This document shows, piece by piece, positions 18,909-27,949 of a stretch of DNA of 64,000 bases; within the stretch, counting starts at the first letter, position 1; every line of letters starts with the position of its first letter. The position numbers and the translations under genes are program-made. Below the pieces are notes generated by a model that searched no databases, was not told the DNA's origin, and saw only the letters and a list, made by a program, of their open reading frames with translations. Origin of the DNA: an uncultured Alphaproteobacteria bacterium (lineage in GTDB: Bacteria; Pseudomonadota; Alphaproteobacteria; HIMB59); assembly GCA_902527545.1 (NCBI GenBank), contig CABZPR010000004.1, forward strand, positions 1 through 64,000, written 5' to 3'.

Positions 18909-18910
18909 AT

Positions 18911-19366
18911 ATGAAGTGTCCCTTTTGTAAGGAGAAGGAAACATCTGTCTTAGACTCTAGACCTACAGAAGACGGCGGTGTTATTAGAAGAAGACGTCTT
19001 TGTGGATGTGAGAGAAAAGAGAGGTTCACTACATTTGAAAGAGTACAATTTAGAGAATTCTTAGTAGTCAAAAAAAATGGTGAAAAATCCATGTTTGATA
19101 GAGATAAAATTGCCAAATCTGTTGAATTGGCATTAAGAAAAAGACCTGTAGATATTGATACAAAAGAAAAATTAATTTCAAAGATAGTCAGAGACCTTGA
19201 AGGTATGGGTGAAAATGAAGTCAGCACTAACACAATTGGCGAAATGGTTATGCAAGGTTTATATTCATTAGATAAAGTTGGCTATGTTAGATTTGCTTCT
19301 GTTTATAGAGATTTTAGAGAAACTAAAGATTTTGAGCAATTCTTAGAAAAAATAGATAAAAAATAA
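18911..19366 (+). CDS. nrdR: transcriptional repressor NrdR
   Basis: Zinc-ribbon/ATP-cone repressor of ribonucleotide reductase genes. [17 protein letters not shown] gives the first zinc knuckle (C3, C6), and [19 protein letters not shown] is the ATP cone. The second knuckle is unusual: [18 protein letters not shown] has C31-x-C33 and one extra residue before RFTTFE, where other NrdRs have C31-xx-C34. 151 residues. Sits between glyA and ribD as in other alphaproteobacteria. Confidence 0.94.
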   Translation: MKCPFCKEKETSVLDSRPTEDGGVIRRRRLCGCERKERFTTFERVQFREFLVVKKNGEKSMFDRDKIAKSVELALRKRPVDIDTKEKLISKIVRDLEGMGENEVSTNTIGEMVMQGLYSLDKVGYVRFASVYRDFRETKDFEQFLEKIDKK

Positions 19367-19369
19367 GAT

Positions 19370-20359
19370 TTGTTAAGTGCAATTCATCAAAATTATTTAC
19401 AAAGTGTAAATAATTTATCAATAAAAAATATTGGATTAACTGGGAAAAACCCTTCAGTAGCATGTCTGATTGTTGACTACTCTAAATCTCAAAAAGGAAT
19501 TGTCCTAAGTTATGGTTTAACATCAAAAAATGGCAGACCTCATGCAGAAATTAATGCCTTAAATAAATTACCTCAAAATAAAATAAATAATAAAACCGTT
19601 ATGTATATTAGTTTAGAACCTTGTTTTAAAAATAATAGCTGTTGCGCAAAAGCAATTGCCAATGCTGGAATAAAAAAAGTTTTTATAAGTTCATTAGATC
19701 CAAACCCAAATATAAAAGGAAAGGGGATCAAATTTTTAAAGCAGCAAAATATCAAAGTAATTCACTCATCAAAATCTTTAGATAAATTTCAAAAAATTAA
19801 TAAATATTTTTACACTCACCAAACATTAAATAGGCCTTTTATTACTCTCAAAATTGCTATCTCCAAAAACGGTTTAAGTAAAAGCCCAACAATTAATAAT
19901 ATTACCTCTGAACAAACTCAATATTTTATGCATCGGATGAGATTATCACACGATGCTATAGCTGTCGGCATGAACACATTGTTGGATGATAAACCAAAAT
20001 TAACTTGTAGATTACAGGGTGTTAAAAAAAATTTAAAAAAAATCCTTATCTCAAATAAAAAAAATAAAATTAAAAATTACTTGTCACTTAATGTTGATTA
20101 CAAAAAATTATTAAATGAGGATTTTTCTTTATTTAATAATTTACATGTTCAATCTATTCTAATCGAAGGCGGAATTAGCACTTTTAAATATTTTCTTAAT
20201 TGTAATTTGTTTGATGAGATTATAGTCTGCCAATCAAATATGATTATAAAAAATTCCAGTAAAAAATACTTTTTATCAATGAAATCATTAAAAAATAATC
20301 TTAAATTAAAATCCTCTTATCAATATGGACAGGATACAATTTATAAATTTGTAAATTAA
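19370..20359 (+). CDS. ribD: riboflavin biosynthesis deaminase/reductase RibD
   Basis: Carries out the deamination and the side-chain reduction after the GTP cyclohydrolase II step. N-terminal CMP/dCMP-deaminase-like domain: PHAEINAL (zinc His and catalytic Glu) and EPCFKNNSCCAKAI (zinc Cys pair, with PPC replaced by NSC). C-terminal reductase domain from about residue 145 (RPFITLKIAISKNG, DAIAVGMNTLLDDKPKLTCR, ILIEGGIST). 329 residues, a little short. The TTG start is 3 bp after nrdR. Confidence 0.93.
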   Translation: MLSAIHQNYLQSVNNLSIKNIGLTGKNPSVACLIVDYSKSQKGIVLSYGLTSKNGRPHAEINALNKLPQNKINNKTVMYISLEPCFKNNSCCAKAIANAGIKKVFISSLDPNPNIKGKGIKFLKQQNIKVIHSSKSLDKFQKINKYFYTHQTLNRPFITLKIAISKNGLSKSPTINNITSEQTQYFMHRMRLSHDAIAVGMNTLLDDKPKLTCRLQGVKKNLKKILISNKKNKIKNYLSLNVDYKKLLNEDFSLFNNLHVQSILIEGGISTFKYFLNCNLFDEIIVCQSNMIIKNSSKKYFLSMKSLKNNLKLKSSYQYGQDTIYKFVN

Positions 20360-20937
20360 TGTTTAGTGGAATAATTCAATCTCAAGGTAAAATTAAAAAA
20401 CTATCTAGAGAAGAAAAATCTTTGGTAGTTGAAATTCAAACTTCTCTAAAAGGATATAAGTTAGGTTCTTCAATATGCTGTTCAGGTATATGTTTAACAG
20501 TTACATCAAAAAATAAAAATACCTTTAAAGCTGATATTTCATACGAAACTATGAATAAAACTAATGCTAAATATTGGAAAGTTGGAAAAAAAATAAACTT
20601 AGAAAAATCTTTAAAAGTCGGTGATGAAATTTCTGGTCATTTTGTTTTTGGTCATATTGATACTACTTGTTCTGTTGAAGATTTATATAAAGTTGGAAGT
20701 AGTTGGTTTTTATCCTTTAAATTTCCAAAAAATCTTAAAAAATTTATTGTCCAAAAAGGTTCTATTTCTCTAAATGGTATTTCACTTACAATAAATGAAG
20801 TTAAGTCAAATAAATGTCATTGTATGATCATACCCCATACCTACAAATATACTGATATTCATACATATAAAAAAAATGAAATTTTAAATCTTGAAGTAGA
20901 TATGCTAGCAAGATACGCTCACTCCTCGAATTCGTAG
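20359..20937 (+). CDS. ribE: riboflavin synthase alpha subunit
   Basis: Dismutates two 6,7-dimethyl-8-ribityllumazine molecules to riboflavin. MFSGIIQSQGKI at the N terminus and two lumazine-binding repeats are visible (SSICCSGICLTVTSK and GSISLNGISLTINEV). 192 residues. Starts on the last base of the ribD stop. Confidence 0.95.
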   Translation: MFSGIIQSQGKIKKLSREEKSLVVEIQTSLKGYKLGSSICCSGICLTVTSKNKNTFKADISYETMNKTNAKYWKVGKKINLEKSLKVGDEISGHFVFGHIDTTCSVEDLYKVGSSWFLSFKFPKNLKKFIVQKGSISLNGISLTINEVKSNKCHCMIIPHTYKYTDIHTYKKNEILNLEVDMLARYAHSSNS

Positions 20938-20949
20938 GTTATTAAATTA

Positions 20950-22023
20950 ATGTCAGATTTTACAAATATTGAAAATATAATTAGTGATGCTCGTAATGGT
21001 AAAATGTATATTTTGGTTGATAGCGAGGATAGAGAGAATGAAGGAGATTTAATTATACCTGCATCTCTTTGTAAGTCAGAACATATCAATTTTATGGCGA
21101 CTTATGGAAGAGGTTTGATTTGTTTATCTATATCTGAGAAGAGAGCAGAGGAATTAAAGCTCCCATTGATGAATCCTGATAATTGGAAAAAAAAGACCAC
21201 AGCTTTTACTGTCTCAATAGAGTCGAGCACTAACATATCTACTGGTATTTCTGCATTTGATAGAGCAGAAACAGTAAAAGCAGCTATAAATCCAAATTTC
21301 AAATCAGGAGATATAGTTAGCCCTGGTCACGTATTTCCATTAATTGCCTGGGATGGTGGAGTTTTAACCAGAGCAGGACATACAGAGGCTGCTGTCGATA
21401 TATCTAGATTAGCTGGATTAAATGACTCTGCAGTAATTTGCGAAATTATGAATGATGACGGTACTATGGCTAGGGTTCCAGATCTGATACCCTATGCAAA
21501 AAAACATTCTTTAAATATAGGGACAATTCAAGACCTTATCGCATATAGAATTAAAAATGATTTACTCATAAAAAAAATTCCTGAAAAGCAACACCAGATT
21601 AAAAATATTTATTCTGACATCTTTGAATTTAATGTTTTTGAAAACACTATTGATGGATTACATCATGCAACATTGCACTTAGGAGATTTATCCAAACAGG
21701 AAAGCGTAATGACAAGAGTTCATCCTGTTCAAGGTTTCGATGACATAATTATGAATTTTAATAATCCCAAAACAAAAGACTTACATGCTTCAATTGAAAA
21801 AATAAAATCTCATGGATCTGGAATTATAGTGCTAATCAATAATCCTATATTAGGAGATCTAGGAAAGTTATCAAATGATGAAAAGGTAAAATATTATGGT
21901 TTAGGAGCTCAAATCCTTAAAAATTTCTCTATTAATAATATTTCTGTACTATCTAATTCACTGAAAGAGGATTTAGACCTTGGTATTTATGGATTAAGAG
22001 TAAACAAAATAGAGAGCCTATGA
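20950..22023 (+). CDS. ribBX: RibBX: 3,4-dihydroxy-2-butanone-4-phosphate synthase with a degenerate GTP cyclohydrolase II domain
   Basis: The N-terminal half (about residues 1-205) is a complete DHBP synthase: DSEDRENEGDLIIPA, FMATYGRGLICLS, GHVFPLIAWDGGVLTRAGHTEA and CEIMNDDGTMAR. The C-terminal half occupies the place of GTP cyclohydrolase II but contains no cysteine at all, so the C-x10-C-x-C zinc site needed for catalysis is absent. This matches the RibBX variant described in proteobacteria, in which the second domain is inactive. A separate ribA would be needed and is not in this window. 357 residues; ends in an ATGA overlap with ribH. Confidence 0.93.
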   Translation: MSDFTNIENIISDARNGKMYILVDSEDRENEGDLIIPASLCKSEHINFMATYGRGLICLSISEKRAEELKLPLMNPDNWKKKTTAFTVSIESSTNISTGISAFDRAETVKAAINPNFKSGDIVSPGHVFPLIAWDGGVLTRAGHTEAAVDISRLAGLNDSAVICEIMNDDGTMARVPDLIPYAKKHSLNIGTIQDLIAYRIKNDLLIKKIPEKQHQIKNIYSDIFEFNVFENTIDGLHHATLHLGDLSKQESVMTRVHPVQGFDDIIMNFNNPKTKDLHASIEKIKSHGSGIIVLINNPILGDLGKLSNDEKVKYYGLGAQILKNFSINNISVLSNSLKEDLDLGIYGLRVNKIESL

Positions 22024-22436
22024 AAAAATTAAAAATAAAAATAGTAGTTGCTGATTATTACAAAGAAATAACTGATCCGTTAACACAATCATGTATTGAG
22101 ATTTTAGAAAAGAGTAAACTTAAATATGAAATTTTAACTGTTCCTGGTGTTTATGAAATTCCTCAAATGATAAAATGGAAAATTAAACCAAATAATTACA
22201 ATTTATTTATCGCCCTAGGATGTGTTATTAAGGGTGAAACATATCATTTTGAAGTTATATCTGACTCTGTTGGAAAAGCACTCTTAGATATAGTAAATCA
22301 AAATAAAAATACGATAATATCTAATGGTATAATAAATTCTTATAACAAGTCTCAAGCGTTAAAAAGATCTAAATCAAAAAATAAAGGAAAAGAAGCGGCT
22401 AATGCTATGGTGAAAATGATCGAATGCTTAATTTAA
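22020..22436 (+). CDS. ribH: 6,7-dimethyl-8-ribityllumazine synthase
   Basis: Condenses the RibD-derived pyrimidine with dihydroxybutanone phosphate from RibB. IVVADYYKEITDPL, VPGVYEIPQMIKW and ALGCVIKGETYHFEVISDSV are the active-site signatures; the last includes the catalytic His. 138 residues. Overlaps ribBX (4 bp) and nusB (13 bp). Confidence 0.96.
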   Translation: MKKLKIKIVVADYYKEITDPLTQSCIEILEKSKLKYEILTVPGVYEIPQMIKWKIKPNNYNLFIALGCVIKGETYHFEVISDSVGKALLDIVNQNKNTIISNGIINSYNKSQALKRSKSKNKGKEAANAMVKMIECLI

Positions 22437-22810
22437 ATAGAAACACGAGATTATTTTTCTTTCAATTTATATTTCAAAGAAATTATTCAACTGACTTTGA
22501 GTTAGATGAATTTATAAAACAAAACATAAAAAAAAGACCTTTTAACAAAAAAAAATTACTTTTATTATATGAGAGTTTTAACTCTAATTTAGAAAAAATC
22601 AGAGGACTGATAGATTCTAAGATTATTAAAAAAACAAACAAAATAACAGTTTTCCTTCTATATGCTTTTTGCTCTGAATATCTTTTAAATAAAAAGCAAA
22701 AAAAGATATTAATGGCCGAATATATCAATCTTTCCAAGGATTTTCTTACCCAAGAGGAGGTAAAATACTTCAATTATTTGTTAGATGATGCCTCTAAAAA
22801 AGCACCTTGA
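22424..22810 (+). CDS. nusB: transcription antitermination factor NusB
   Basis: An RNA-binding helical protein for rRNA antitermination. The sequence is divergent, but RLFFFQFIFQRNYSTDFELDEF at the start, the all-helical composition, the 128-residue length and the position after ribH support NusB. In many alphaproteobacteria thiL follows here; in this window hppA comes next after 31 bp. Confidence 0.85.
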   Translation: MLNLNRNTRLFFFQFIFQRNYSTDFELDEFIKQNIKKRPFNKKKLLLLYESFNSNLEKIRGLIDSKIIKKTNKITVFLLYAFCSEYLLNKKQKKILMAEYINLSKDFLTQEEVKYFNYLLDDASKKAP

Positions 22811-22841
22811 AAATAAAATTAAAATAGATTAACAACTTACC

Positions 22842-24965
22842 ATGTCTCAAATACAGTTCTTGCAAATAGTAATATTTGCTGCAATAGCAGCGATTGCTTT
22901 CGGAATATTCACAACTAATAAAATTCTAAGTTTACCTAAAGGCACTAAAAGAATGATAACAATTTCTAGTGCTATTCAAGAAGGAGCTAAGGCTTACCTT
23001 AACCGTCAATACACAACCATATCAATTGTTGGTATTGTAATATTTTTAGCATTCTTTTTAATACCTTTTAAACACATCTATGATGTTCCCGTAGGGTTTC
23101 TTATTGGTGCAGTTTTATCAGGCCTTGCTGGTTATATAGGCATGAACGTCTCAGTAAGAGCAAATGTGATAACAGCTCAAGCTGCAAGTACCTCTTTGAA
23201 AAAAGGTCTTTATGTTGCTTTCAACGCTGGAGCAGTAACAGGGTTGTTGGTAGTTGGACTGGCTTTAGCCGGTATCGCAGGATATTTTATGATACTATAT
23301 TTTGGATTTGATAGAACAGGAAGAGAACTTATTGAACCGTTAGTCGCTCTTGGTTTTGGATCTTCATTAATTTCCATATTTGCAAGATTGGGTGGGGGAA
23401 TTTTTACAAAAGGAGCAGACGTTGGAGCTGATCTGGTTGGAAAGGTAGAAAAAAATATACCTGAGGACGATCCAAGAAATCCAGCTGTGATAGCAGATAA
23501 CGTAGGAGACAACGTTGGAGACTGTGCAGGTATGGCAGCAGATTTATTCGAAACTTACGTTGTTTCAATTGTAGCAACAATGGTTCTAGCTATTATCTTT
23601 CAAGGAACTGTTAGTGAGCTAACTATTTATCCGTTATTAATCGCAGGCTCTAGTATATTAGCATCTATTATTGGCTCAAAGTTTGTATCAATCTCTACTC
23701 CAAAATCTTCAATTATGGGAGCATTGTACAAAGGCTTTTTCATGACATTATTTATTTCTATAATTTTATTTGCACTTATAACTCAATATTCAATTGGCTT
23801 TGATCAATTTTTTCAATTAGGAGACAAGTGGTACAATGGAATGGATTTATTTCTTTGTGCGGTTTACGGACTAATAATCACTTTAGCGCTTGTTTTTATT
23901 ACAGAATATTACACAAGTACTGAGTATAGACCTGTAAAAAGTGTTGCTGAGGCATCTCAAACTGGTCATGCAACTAATATTATACAAGGACTGGCTATGG
24001 GCATGGAATCCACAGCAATACCTGTCTTAATTATCTGTGCAGGAATAGGCCTTACTTTTTCAACTGCTGGATTATTTGGTATAGCAATAGCAGTTACATC
24101 AATGTTGGCTCTTGCTGGTATGGTCGTTGCTTTAGATGCATATGGACCCGTTACAGATAATGCAGGCGGTATAGCCGAAATGTCAGGTTTGAATAAGAGA
24201 GTAAGAGAAAGAACAGATGCATTAGACGCAGTTGGTAATACTACAAAAGCTGTCACTAAAGGATATGCTATTGGATCAGCAGGATTAGGTGCATTAGTTT
24301 TATTTGCTGCTTACACTGAAGATCTTAAATTCTTTAAACAAGAAACCGGTAATAATGCTTTTAATGTGTCATTTGATTTATCAGAGCCTTACGTGATAAT
24401 CGGACTATTACTAGGTGGGTTGTTACCTTTCTTATTTAGCGCTTTAAGTATGACGGCAGTAGGCAGAGCAGCTGGCTCAGTTGTTTTAGAGGTCAGACAA
24501 CAGTTTAAAGAAAAAAAAGGCATAATGTCTGGAAAAGATAAACCTGACTATGGCAGGTGTGTTGATATACTAACAAAGGCAGCAATTAAAGAGATGATCA
24601 TCCCATCTTTATTACCTGTGCTTTCGCCAGTAATTATTTTCTTTGGCGTTTATTCCCTTACAGGTAGTGTCAATACAGCCTTTCAAGCACTTGGAGCTCT
24701 ATTAATAGGAGTTATAGTTACTGGTTTCTTCGTAGCTATATCAATGACTGCCGGTGGTGGTGCATGGGATAACGCAAAAAAATATATCGAAGATGGTAAC
24801 TTAGGTGGGAAAGGTAGTGAGACCCATAAAGCCTCTGTTACCGGAGACACTGTTGGCGATCCTTATAAGGATACAGCTGGCCCGGCTGTTAACCCAATGA
24901 TTAAAATAACAAATATAGTTTCAATCTTATTGCTCTCAATAGTTGTTCATTTAAATATTATTTAG
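22842..24965 (+). CDS. hppA: membrane-bound proton-translocating pyrophosphatase, K+-independent type
   Basis: Pumps H+ with energy from pyrophosphate. About 16 membrane segments. The PPi site shows [11 protein letters not shown] and [19 protein letters not shown], and the C-terminal half carries [10 protein letters not shown] and [20 protein letters not shown]. The residue that separates subclasses follows GNTT: here [18 protein letters not shown] has Lys, the mark of K+-independent enzymes, against Ala in K+-dependent ones. 707 residues. It would recover energy from biosynthetic PPi. Its 3' end overlaps bamE by 4 bp. Confidence 0.97.
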   Translation: MSQIQFLQIVIFAAIAAIAFGIFTTNKILSLPKGTKRMITISSAIQEGAKAYLNRQYTTISIVGIVIFLAFFLIPFKHIYDVPVGFLIGAVLSGLAGYIGMNVSVRANVITAQAASTSLKKGLYVAFNAGAVTGLLVVGLALAGIAGYFMILYFGFDRTGRELIEPLVALGFGSSLISIFARLGGGIFTKGADVGADLVGKVEKNIPEDDPRNPAVIADNVGDNVGDCAGMAADLFETYVVSIVATMVLAIIFQGTVSELTIYPLLIAGSSILASIIGSKFVSISTPKSSIMGALYKGFFMTLFISIILFALITQYSIGFDQFFQLGDKWYNGMDLFLCAVYGLIITLALVFITEYYTSTEYRPVKSVAEASQTGHATNIIQGLAMGMESTAIPVLIICAGIGLTFSTAGLFGIAIAVTSMLALAGMVVALDAYGPVTDNAGGIAEMSGLNKRVRERTDALDAVGNTTKAVTKGYAIGSAGLGALVLFAAYTEDLKFFKQETGNNAFNVSFDLSEPYVIIGLLLGGLLPFLFSALSMTAVGRAAGSVVLEVRQQFKEKKGIMSGKDKPDYGRCVDILTKAAIKEMIIPSLLPVLSPVIIFFGVYSLTGSVNTAFQALGALLIGVIVTGFFVAISMTAGGGAWDNAKKYIEDGNLGGKGSETHKASVTGDTVGDPYKDTAGPAVNPMIKITNIVSILLLSIVVHLNII

Positions 24966-25294
24966 TTTAAGTTAATTTCTTCAACGGACCTTAAAATATT
25001 ATTTTCAAATTTAAGTTTTAAGGTCTTGTTGTAGACTGTTTGCTTGAATGCAGCAATTCCTGTTTTTTTATCCGTTCTATAAATCCACAAATTATCTGAG
25101 TTTTCTTTTATCAAAGGAGGTCCAATAATGGCTAACACATCATCTTTTGAGTAATTAATTTTTTGAAAATTTTCTTTAATTTCATGCATACTGTTTTCTG
25201 AAATACCAGAAAAATACACCTCTTTAGAACAAGAAAATAAAATTATTGAGCATAATAAGACTATAAAAATAAAAGGTATTTTTAAAATATTCAC
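24962..25294 (-). CDS. bamE: outer-membrane assembly lipoprotein BamE (SmpA/OmlA family)
   Basis: A 110-residue lipoprotein: hydrophobic signal [15 protein letters not shown] with a lipobox ending at C22, then the BamE fold with [16 protein letters not shown] and [13 protein letters not shown]. BamE is an accessory of the BAM beta-barrel insertion complex. It is divergent from plsX with 49 bp between starts, a common alphaproteobacterial arrangement. Confidence 0.88.
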   Translation of the reverse strand: MNILKIPFIFIVLLCSIILFSCSKEVYFSGISENSMHEIKENFQKINYSKDDVLAIIGPPLIKENSDNLWIYRTDKKTGIAAFKQTVYNKTLKLKFENNILRSVEEINLN

Positions 25295-25343
25295 AATAAA
25301 AACAAATAAGGTATAAGTTTCCTTAAAGCAATAATAAACATTT

Positions 25344-26348
25344 ATGAGTAAGTATATAATTAACCTTGACCTACACGGAGGAGATTTTGCCCCACAATCA
25401 GTTCTAGAAGGGGCAATAATAGCTCAAACGAAAAATCCATCCATTAACTTTAATTTACATTCTGATAGGCATATTTATGAAAAATTTAGTCCATCTTTTT
25501 TAGAGTTATTTGCTAGTTCTAAATGGACACAATCTGAAAATTTTATCTCTCCAGATATGAAACCAAGTGACGCTTTAAAAAAGGACAATCGAAATAGTTC
25601 TATGTCAAATGCTATTTTAAATTTAAAAGAAAACAAAAATCAAATAACTATCTCTGCAGGAAACACTGGTGCCATGATGGCTTACTCAACTGTATATCTA
25701 AGAACCATTGAAAATATTACAAGACCTGCAATTGCATCATTTTTTCCTTCAGAAAAACATCCGGTATGTTTTTTAGATTTGGGCGCAAATGCAGAGTGTA
25801 ACTCAGAAAATCTTTTAGATTTTGCTGTTATGGGCAGTACTTATTACAAAGTTCTTTATCCAAAAATTGATACCAAAGTAGCACTGTTAAATATTGGATC
25901 AGAAGAACTTAAAGGAAATAATTTAATTCAAGAGACACATGAATTAATGAAAAGCGATAAAAGAATAAATTATCAAGGATTTGTTGAAGCAGATGAGATA
26001 ACTTCAACAAACAACCATGTTATTGTTACAGATGGGTTTTCTGGAAATATTGCGCTGAAAACAGCTGAAGGGGTATCTAAATTTATAACTGACTCTCTAA
26101 AAAAAAGTCTTACCTCCTCATCTTATTCAAAAATACTTTCTTTACTATTAAAAAAAAATTTCAAAGACTTTAAAAATTTAATTGATCCCAGAAACTATAA
26201 TGGCGGAATGTTTATAGGAGTAAATGGTGTTGTAATTAAAAGTCATGGAAATGCTGACTCACATGCGTTTGCAAATGCTATAGACTTTGGTGTAAAATGT
26301 ATTGACTGTGATTTATTAAATGAGATTAAGAAAAATGTCTCGAGATAA
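25344..26348 (+). CDS. plsX: phosphate acyltransferase PlsX
   Basis: Makes acyl-phosphate from acyl-ACP for PlsY. INLDLHGGDFAPQSVLEGA at the start, ISAGNTGAMMAYSTVYLRTI and CFLDLGANAECNSENLLDFA are diagnostic. 334 residues. The usual next gene fabH is missing: the end of plsX overlaps the ihfA start by 14 bp. Confidence 0.97.
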   Translation: MSKYIINLDLHGGDFAPQSVLEGAIIAQTKNPSINFNLHSDRHIYEKFSPSFLELFASSKWTQSENFISPDMKPSDALKKDNRNSSMSNAILNLKENKNQITISAGNTGAMMAYSTVYLRTIENITRPAIASFFPSEKHPVCFLDLGANAECNSENLLDFAVMGSTYYKVLYPKIDTKVALLNIGSEELKGNNLIQETHELMKSDKRINYQGFVEADEITSTNNHVIVTDGFSGNIALKTAEGVSKFITDSLKKSLTSSSYSKILSLLLKKNFKDFKNLIDPRNYNGGMFIGVNGVVIKSHGNADSHAFANAIDFGVKCIDCDLLNEIKKNVSR

Positions 26349-26610
26349 AGCAACTAGAGAAACTATTGCTAAGCAAATATCTATTGAATTTGGTATAGCA
26401 TACTCCACAGTTTACAAAAAAATCGATAAAATTCTTGAAATTTGGAGCAATGAAATGATTAATACTAATTTATCAATAAGTAATATTGGCTCATTTAAAA
26501 TAAAAAAAAAAAATGAGAGAATAGGTAGAAATCCAAAAACTAAAGAGGAGCATTTAATTAAATCAAGAAAAGTTATTAGTTTTAAAAAATCAAATAAATT
26601 AGTCTTATGA
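26335..26610 (+). CDS. ihfA: integration host factor / HU-type DNA-binding protein, probably IHF alpha
   Basis: Bends DNA as a dimer in replication, recombination and transcription. The N-terminal helices (KATRETIAKQISIEF) and the DNA-binding arm region IGSFKIKKKNERIGRNPKTKEEHLI fit the HU/IHF family, with the GRNPKT loop conserved. I start it at the ATG at 26335 (91 residues) because this gives the family-like MSRDKATRETIA; an ATG five codons upstream is also possible. Its position between plsX and a MerR gene is that of ihfA. Confidence 0.9.
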   Translation: MSRDKATRETIAKQISIEFGIAYSTVYKKIDKILEIWSNEMINTNLSISNIGSFKIKKKNERIGRNPKTKEEHLIKSRKVISFKKSNKLVL

Positions 26611-26915
26611 ACAAAAATTTTTACAATATTGATGATGTATCTAAATTAGTGGGAGAGCAGAAACATACAATCAGATTTTGGGAGAGTAGAATCAAAAAAC
26701 TTAAAGTTGTTAGAACTCAATCTGGGCATAGATTATATGATTATGAGAACTTACTTCTTCTAAAAAAAATAAAATACTTACTTGATGTTCAAAAATTAAC
26801 TATTGATGGTGTTAATAATTATTTATCAAAATCAAAACTTAAAATGAATTCACCAGATGATAATATCGTTTCAGATTTGAAGGATTTATTAGGACTATTA
26901 AAAAAGTCCAGATAA
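26607..26915 (+). CDS. MerR-family transcriptional regulator
   Basis: A 102-residue MerR-like protein: the winged helix NIDDVSKLVGEQKHTIRFWESRI and GHRLYDYENLLLLKKIKYLL, followed by a short helical tail. There is no effector domain and no cysteines, so it is not a metal sensor. This gene follows ihfA in many alphaproteobacteria; its target is unknown. Overlaps ihfA by 4 bp; the tRNA-Pro begins one base after its stop. Confidence 0.9.
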   Translation: MNKNFYNIDDVSKLVGEQKHTIRFWESRIKKLKVVRTQSGHRLYDYENLLLLKKIKYLLDVQKLTIDGVNNYLSKSKLKMNSPDDNIVSDLKDLLGLLKKSR

Positions 26916-26916
26916 T

Positions 26917-26993
26917 CGGGGGTTAGCTCAGTCTGGTAGAGTGCGCGTCTGGGGGGCGTGAGGTCGCTGGTTCAAGTCCAGTACCCCCGACCA
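26917..26993 (+). tRNA. tRNA-Pro (anticodon GGG)
   Basis: Acceptor CGGGGGT/ACCCCCG with discriminator A and encoded CCA; anticodon stem CGCGT/GCGTG around CTGGGGG, giving anticodon GGG at 26951-26953; T arm GCTGG-TTCAAGT-CCAGT. It starts one base after the merR stop, so it is probably cut from the plsX-ihfA-merR transcript. Confidence 0.96.
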
Positions 26994-27054
26994 AAAAAAT
27001 GAAAATAATGTTTAAAAATTAAGTTTATTTTCAATTTATGTTGAAAATTTTATC

Positions 27055-27060
27055 TATAAT
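27055..27060 (+). promoter_or_regulatory. candidate -10 element for rplM-rpsI
   Basis: A perfect TATAAT lies 40 bp before the rplM GTG in the 106-bp gap after tRNA-Pro. No clear -35 is seen at the correct distance; TTGAAA at 27041 is only 8 bp away. The transcript would have a leader of about 33 bases. Confidence 0.4.
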
Positions 27061-27099
27061 CCTTGCTTTTTTAATGATTTTACTTATATTCCCTCTATC

Positions 27100-27567
27100 G
27101 TGAAAACTACTACTTTAAAAAAATCTGAATTTCAAAAAGCATGGCATTTGCTGGACGCTACTAATATTTCTGTTGGAAGGCTTGCTTCAAGGGTAAGTTT
27201 AATTCTTAAAGGTAAAAACAAACCACAATATTCCCCTAATTTACCAGTCGGAGATGGTGTGATTATTATTAACACAGATAAAATAAAATTTTCAGGTAAT
27301 AAAAACACTGACAAAAAATATTATAAACACACTGGTCACCCTGGTGGTATTAAAGAAACTACACCTGACAAACTAAAAGAAAATAATAAATCTGATGAGA
27401 TTATTAAAAAAGCAATAAAAGGTATGCTTCCAAACTCTCCTTTATTTAGAGACCTTATGAAAAATAATATCAAACTTTATAGAGATGCTAATCATCCACA
27501 TGAGTCTCAAAATCCAAAAAACTTAGATTTTAAGTCTATTAATAGGAAGAATGAAGTAAATGTCTGA
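27100..27567 (+). CDS. rplM: 50S ribosomal protein L13
   Basis: A 155-residue L13: the start [54 protein letters not shown] and [24 protein letters not shown] are conserved. GTG start without an obvious Shine-Dalgarno. It overlaps rpsI by 8 bp, the standard rplM-rpsI pair. Confidence 0.98.
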   Translation: MKTTTLKKSEFQKAWHLLDATNISVGRLASRVSLILKGKNKPQYSPNLPVGDGVIIINTDKIKFSGNKNTDKKYYKHTGHPGGIKETTPDKLKENNKSDEIIKKAIKGMLPNSPLFRDLMKNNIKLYRDANHPHESQNPKNLDFKSINRKNEVNV

Positions 27568-27949
27568 TCAAGTCTATAGTACCGGAAGACGTAAAGAGTC
27601 TATAGCAAGAGTTTGGGTTTCTAATGGAACAGGAAATATAACAATTAATAAAAAAAACATTGATGATTATTTTCCTGATAAAGCACTAAGAATGATAATT
27701 AACCAACCATTAGAGGTTGCAAAAAAATCAGACTCTGTGGATCTTAGAATTACAGTATTAGGTGGAGGTTTATCTGGTCAAGCTGGAGCTATCAAACATG
27801 GACTTAGCAGAGCTTTAACAAAAATAGATCCAAACACCAAAGATGTTTTAAAGAAAAATGGGTTTTTAACAAGAGACTCCAGAACAGTAGAACGAAAAAA
27901 GTATGGTAGGCAAAAAGCTAGACGAAGTTTTCAGTTCTCTAAAAGATAA
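27560..27949 (+). CDS. rpsI: 30S ribosomal protein S9
   Basis: A 129-residue S9 with [22 protein letters not shown] at the start, [20 protein letters not shown] in the middle and the decoding-site tail [19 protein letters not shown]9 tails reach the P-site tRNA. The end overlaps a small membrane ORF by 47 bp. Confidence 0.98.
   Translation: MSDQVYSTGRRKESIARVWVSNGTGNITINKKNIDDYFPDKALRMIINQPLEVAKKSDSVDLRITVLGGGLSGQAGAIKHGLSRALTKIDPNTKDVLKKNGFLTRDSRTVERKKYGRQKARRSFQFSKR

Noticed and set aside
26994-27099. Non-coding RNA in the gap after tRNA-Pro
   Set aside because: No stable stem-loop or conserved element could be drawn; the gap is explained by a promoter for rplM.
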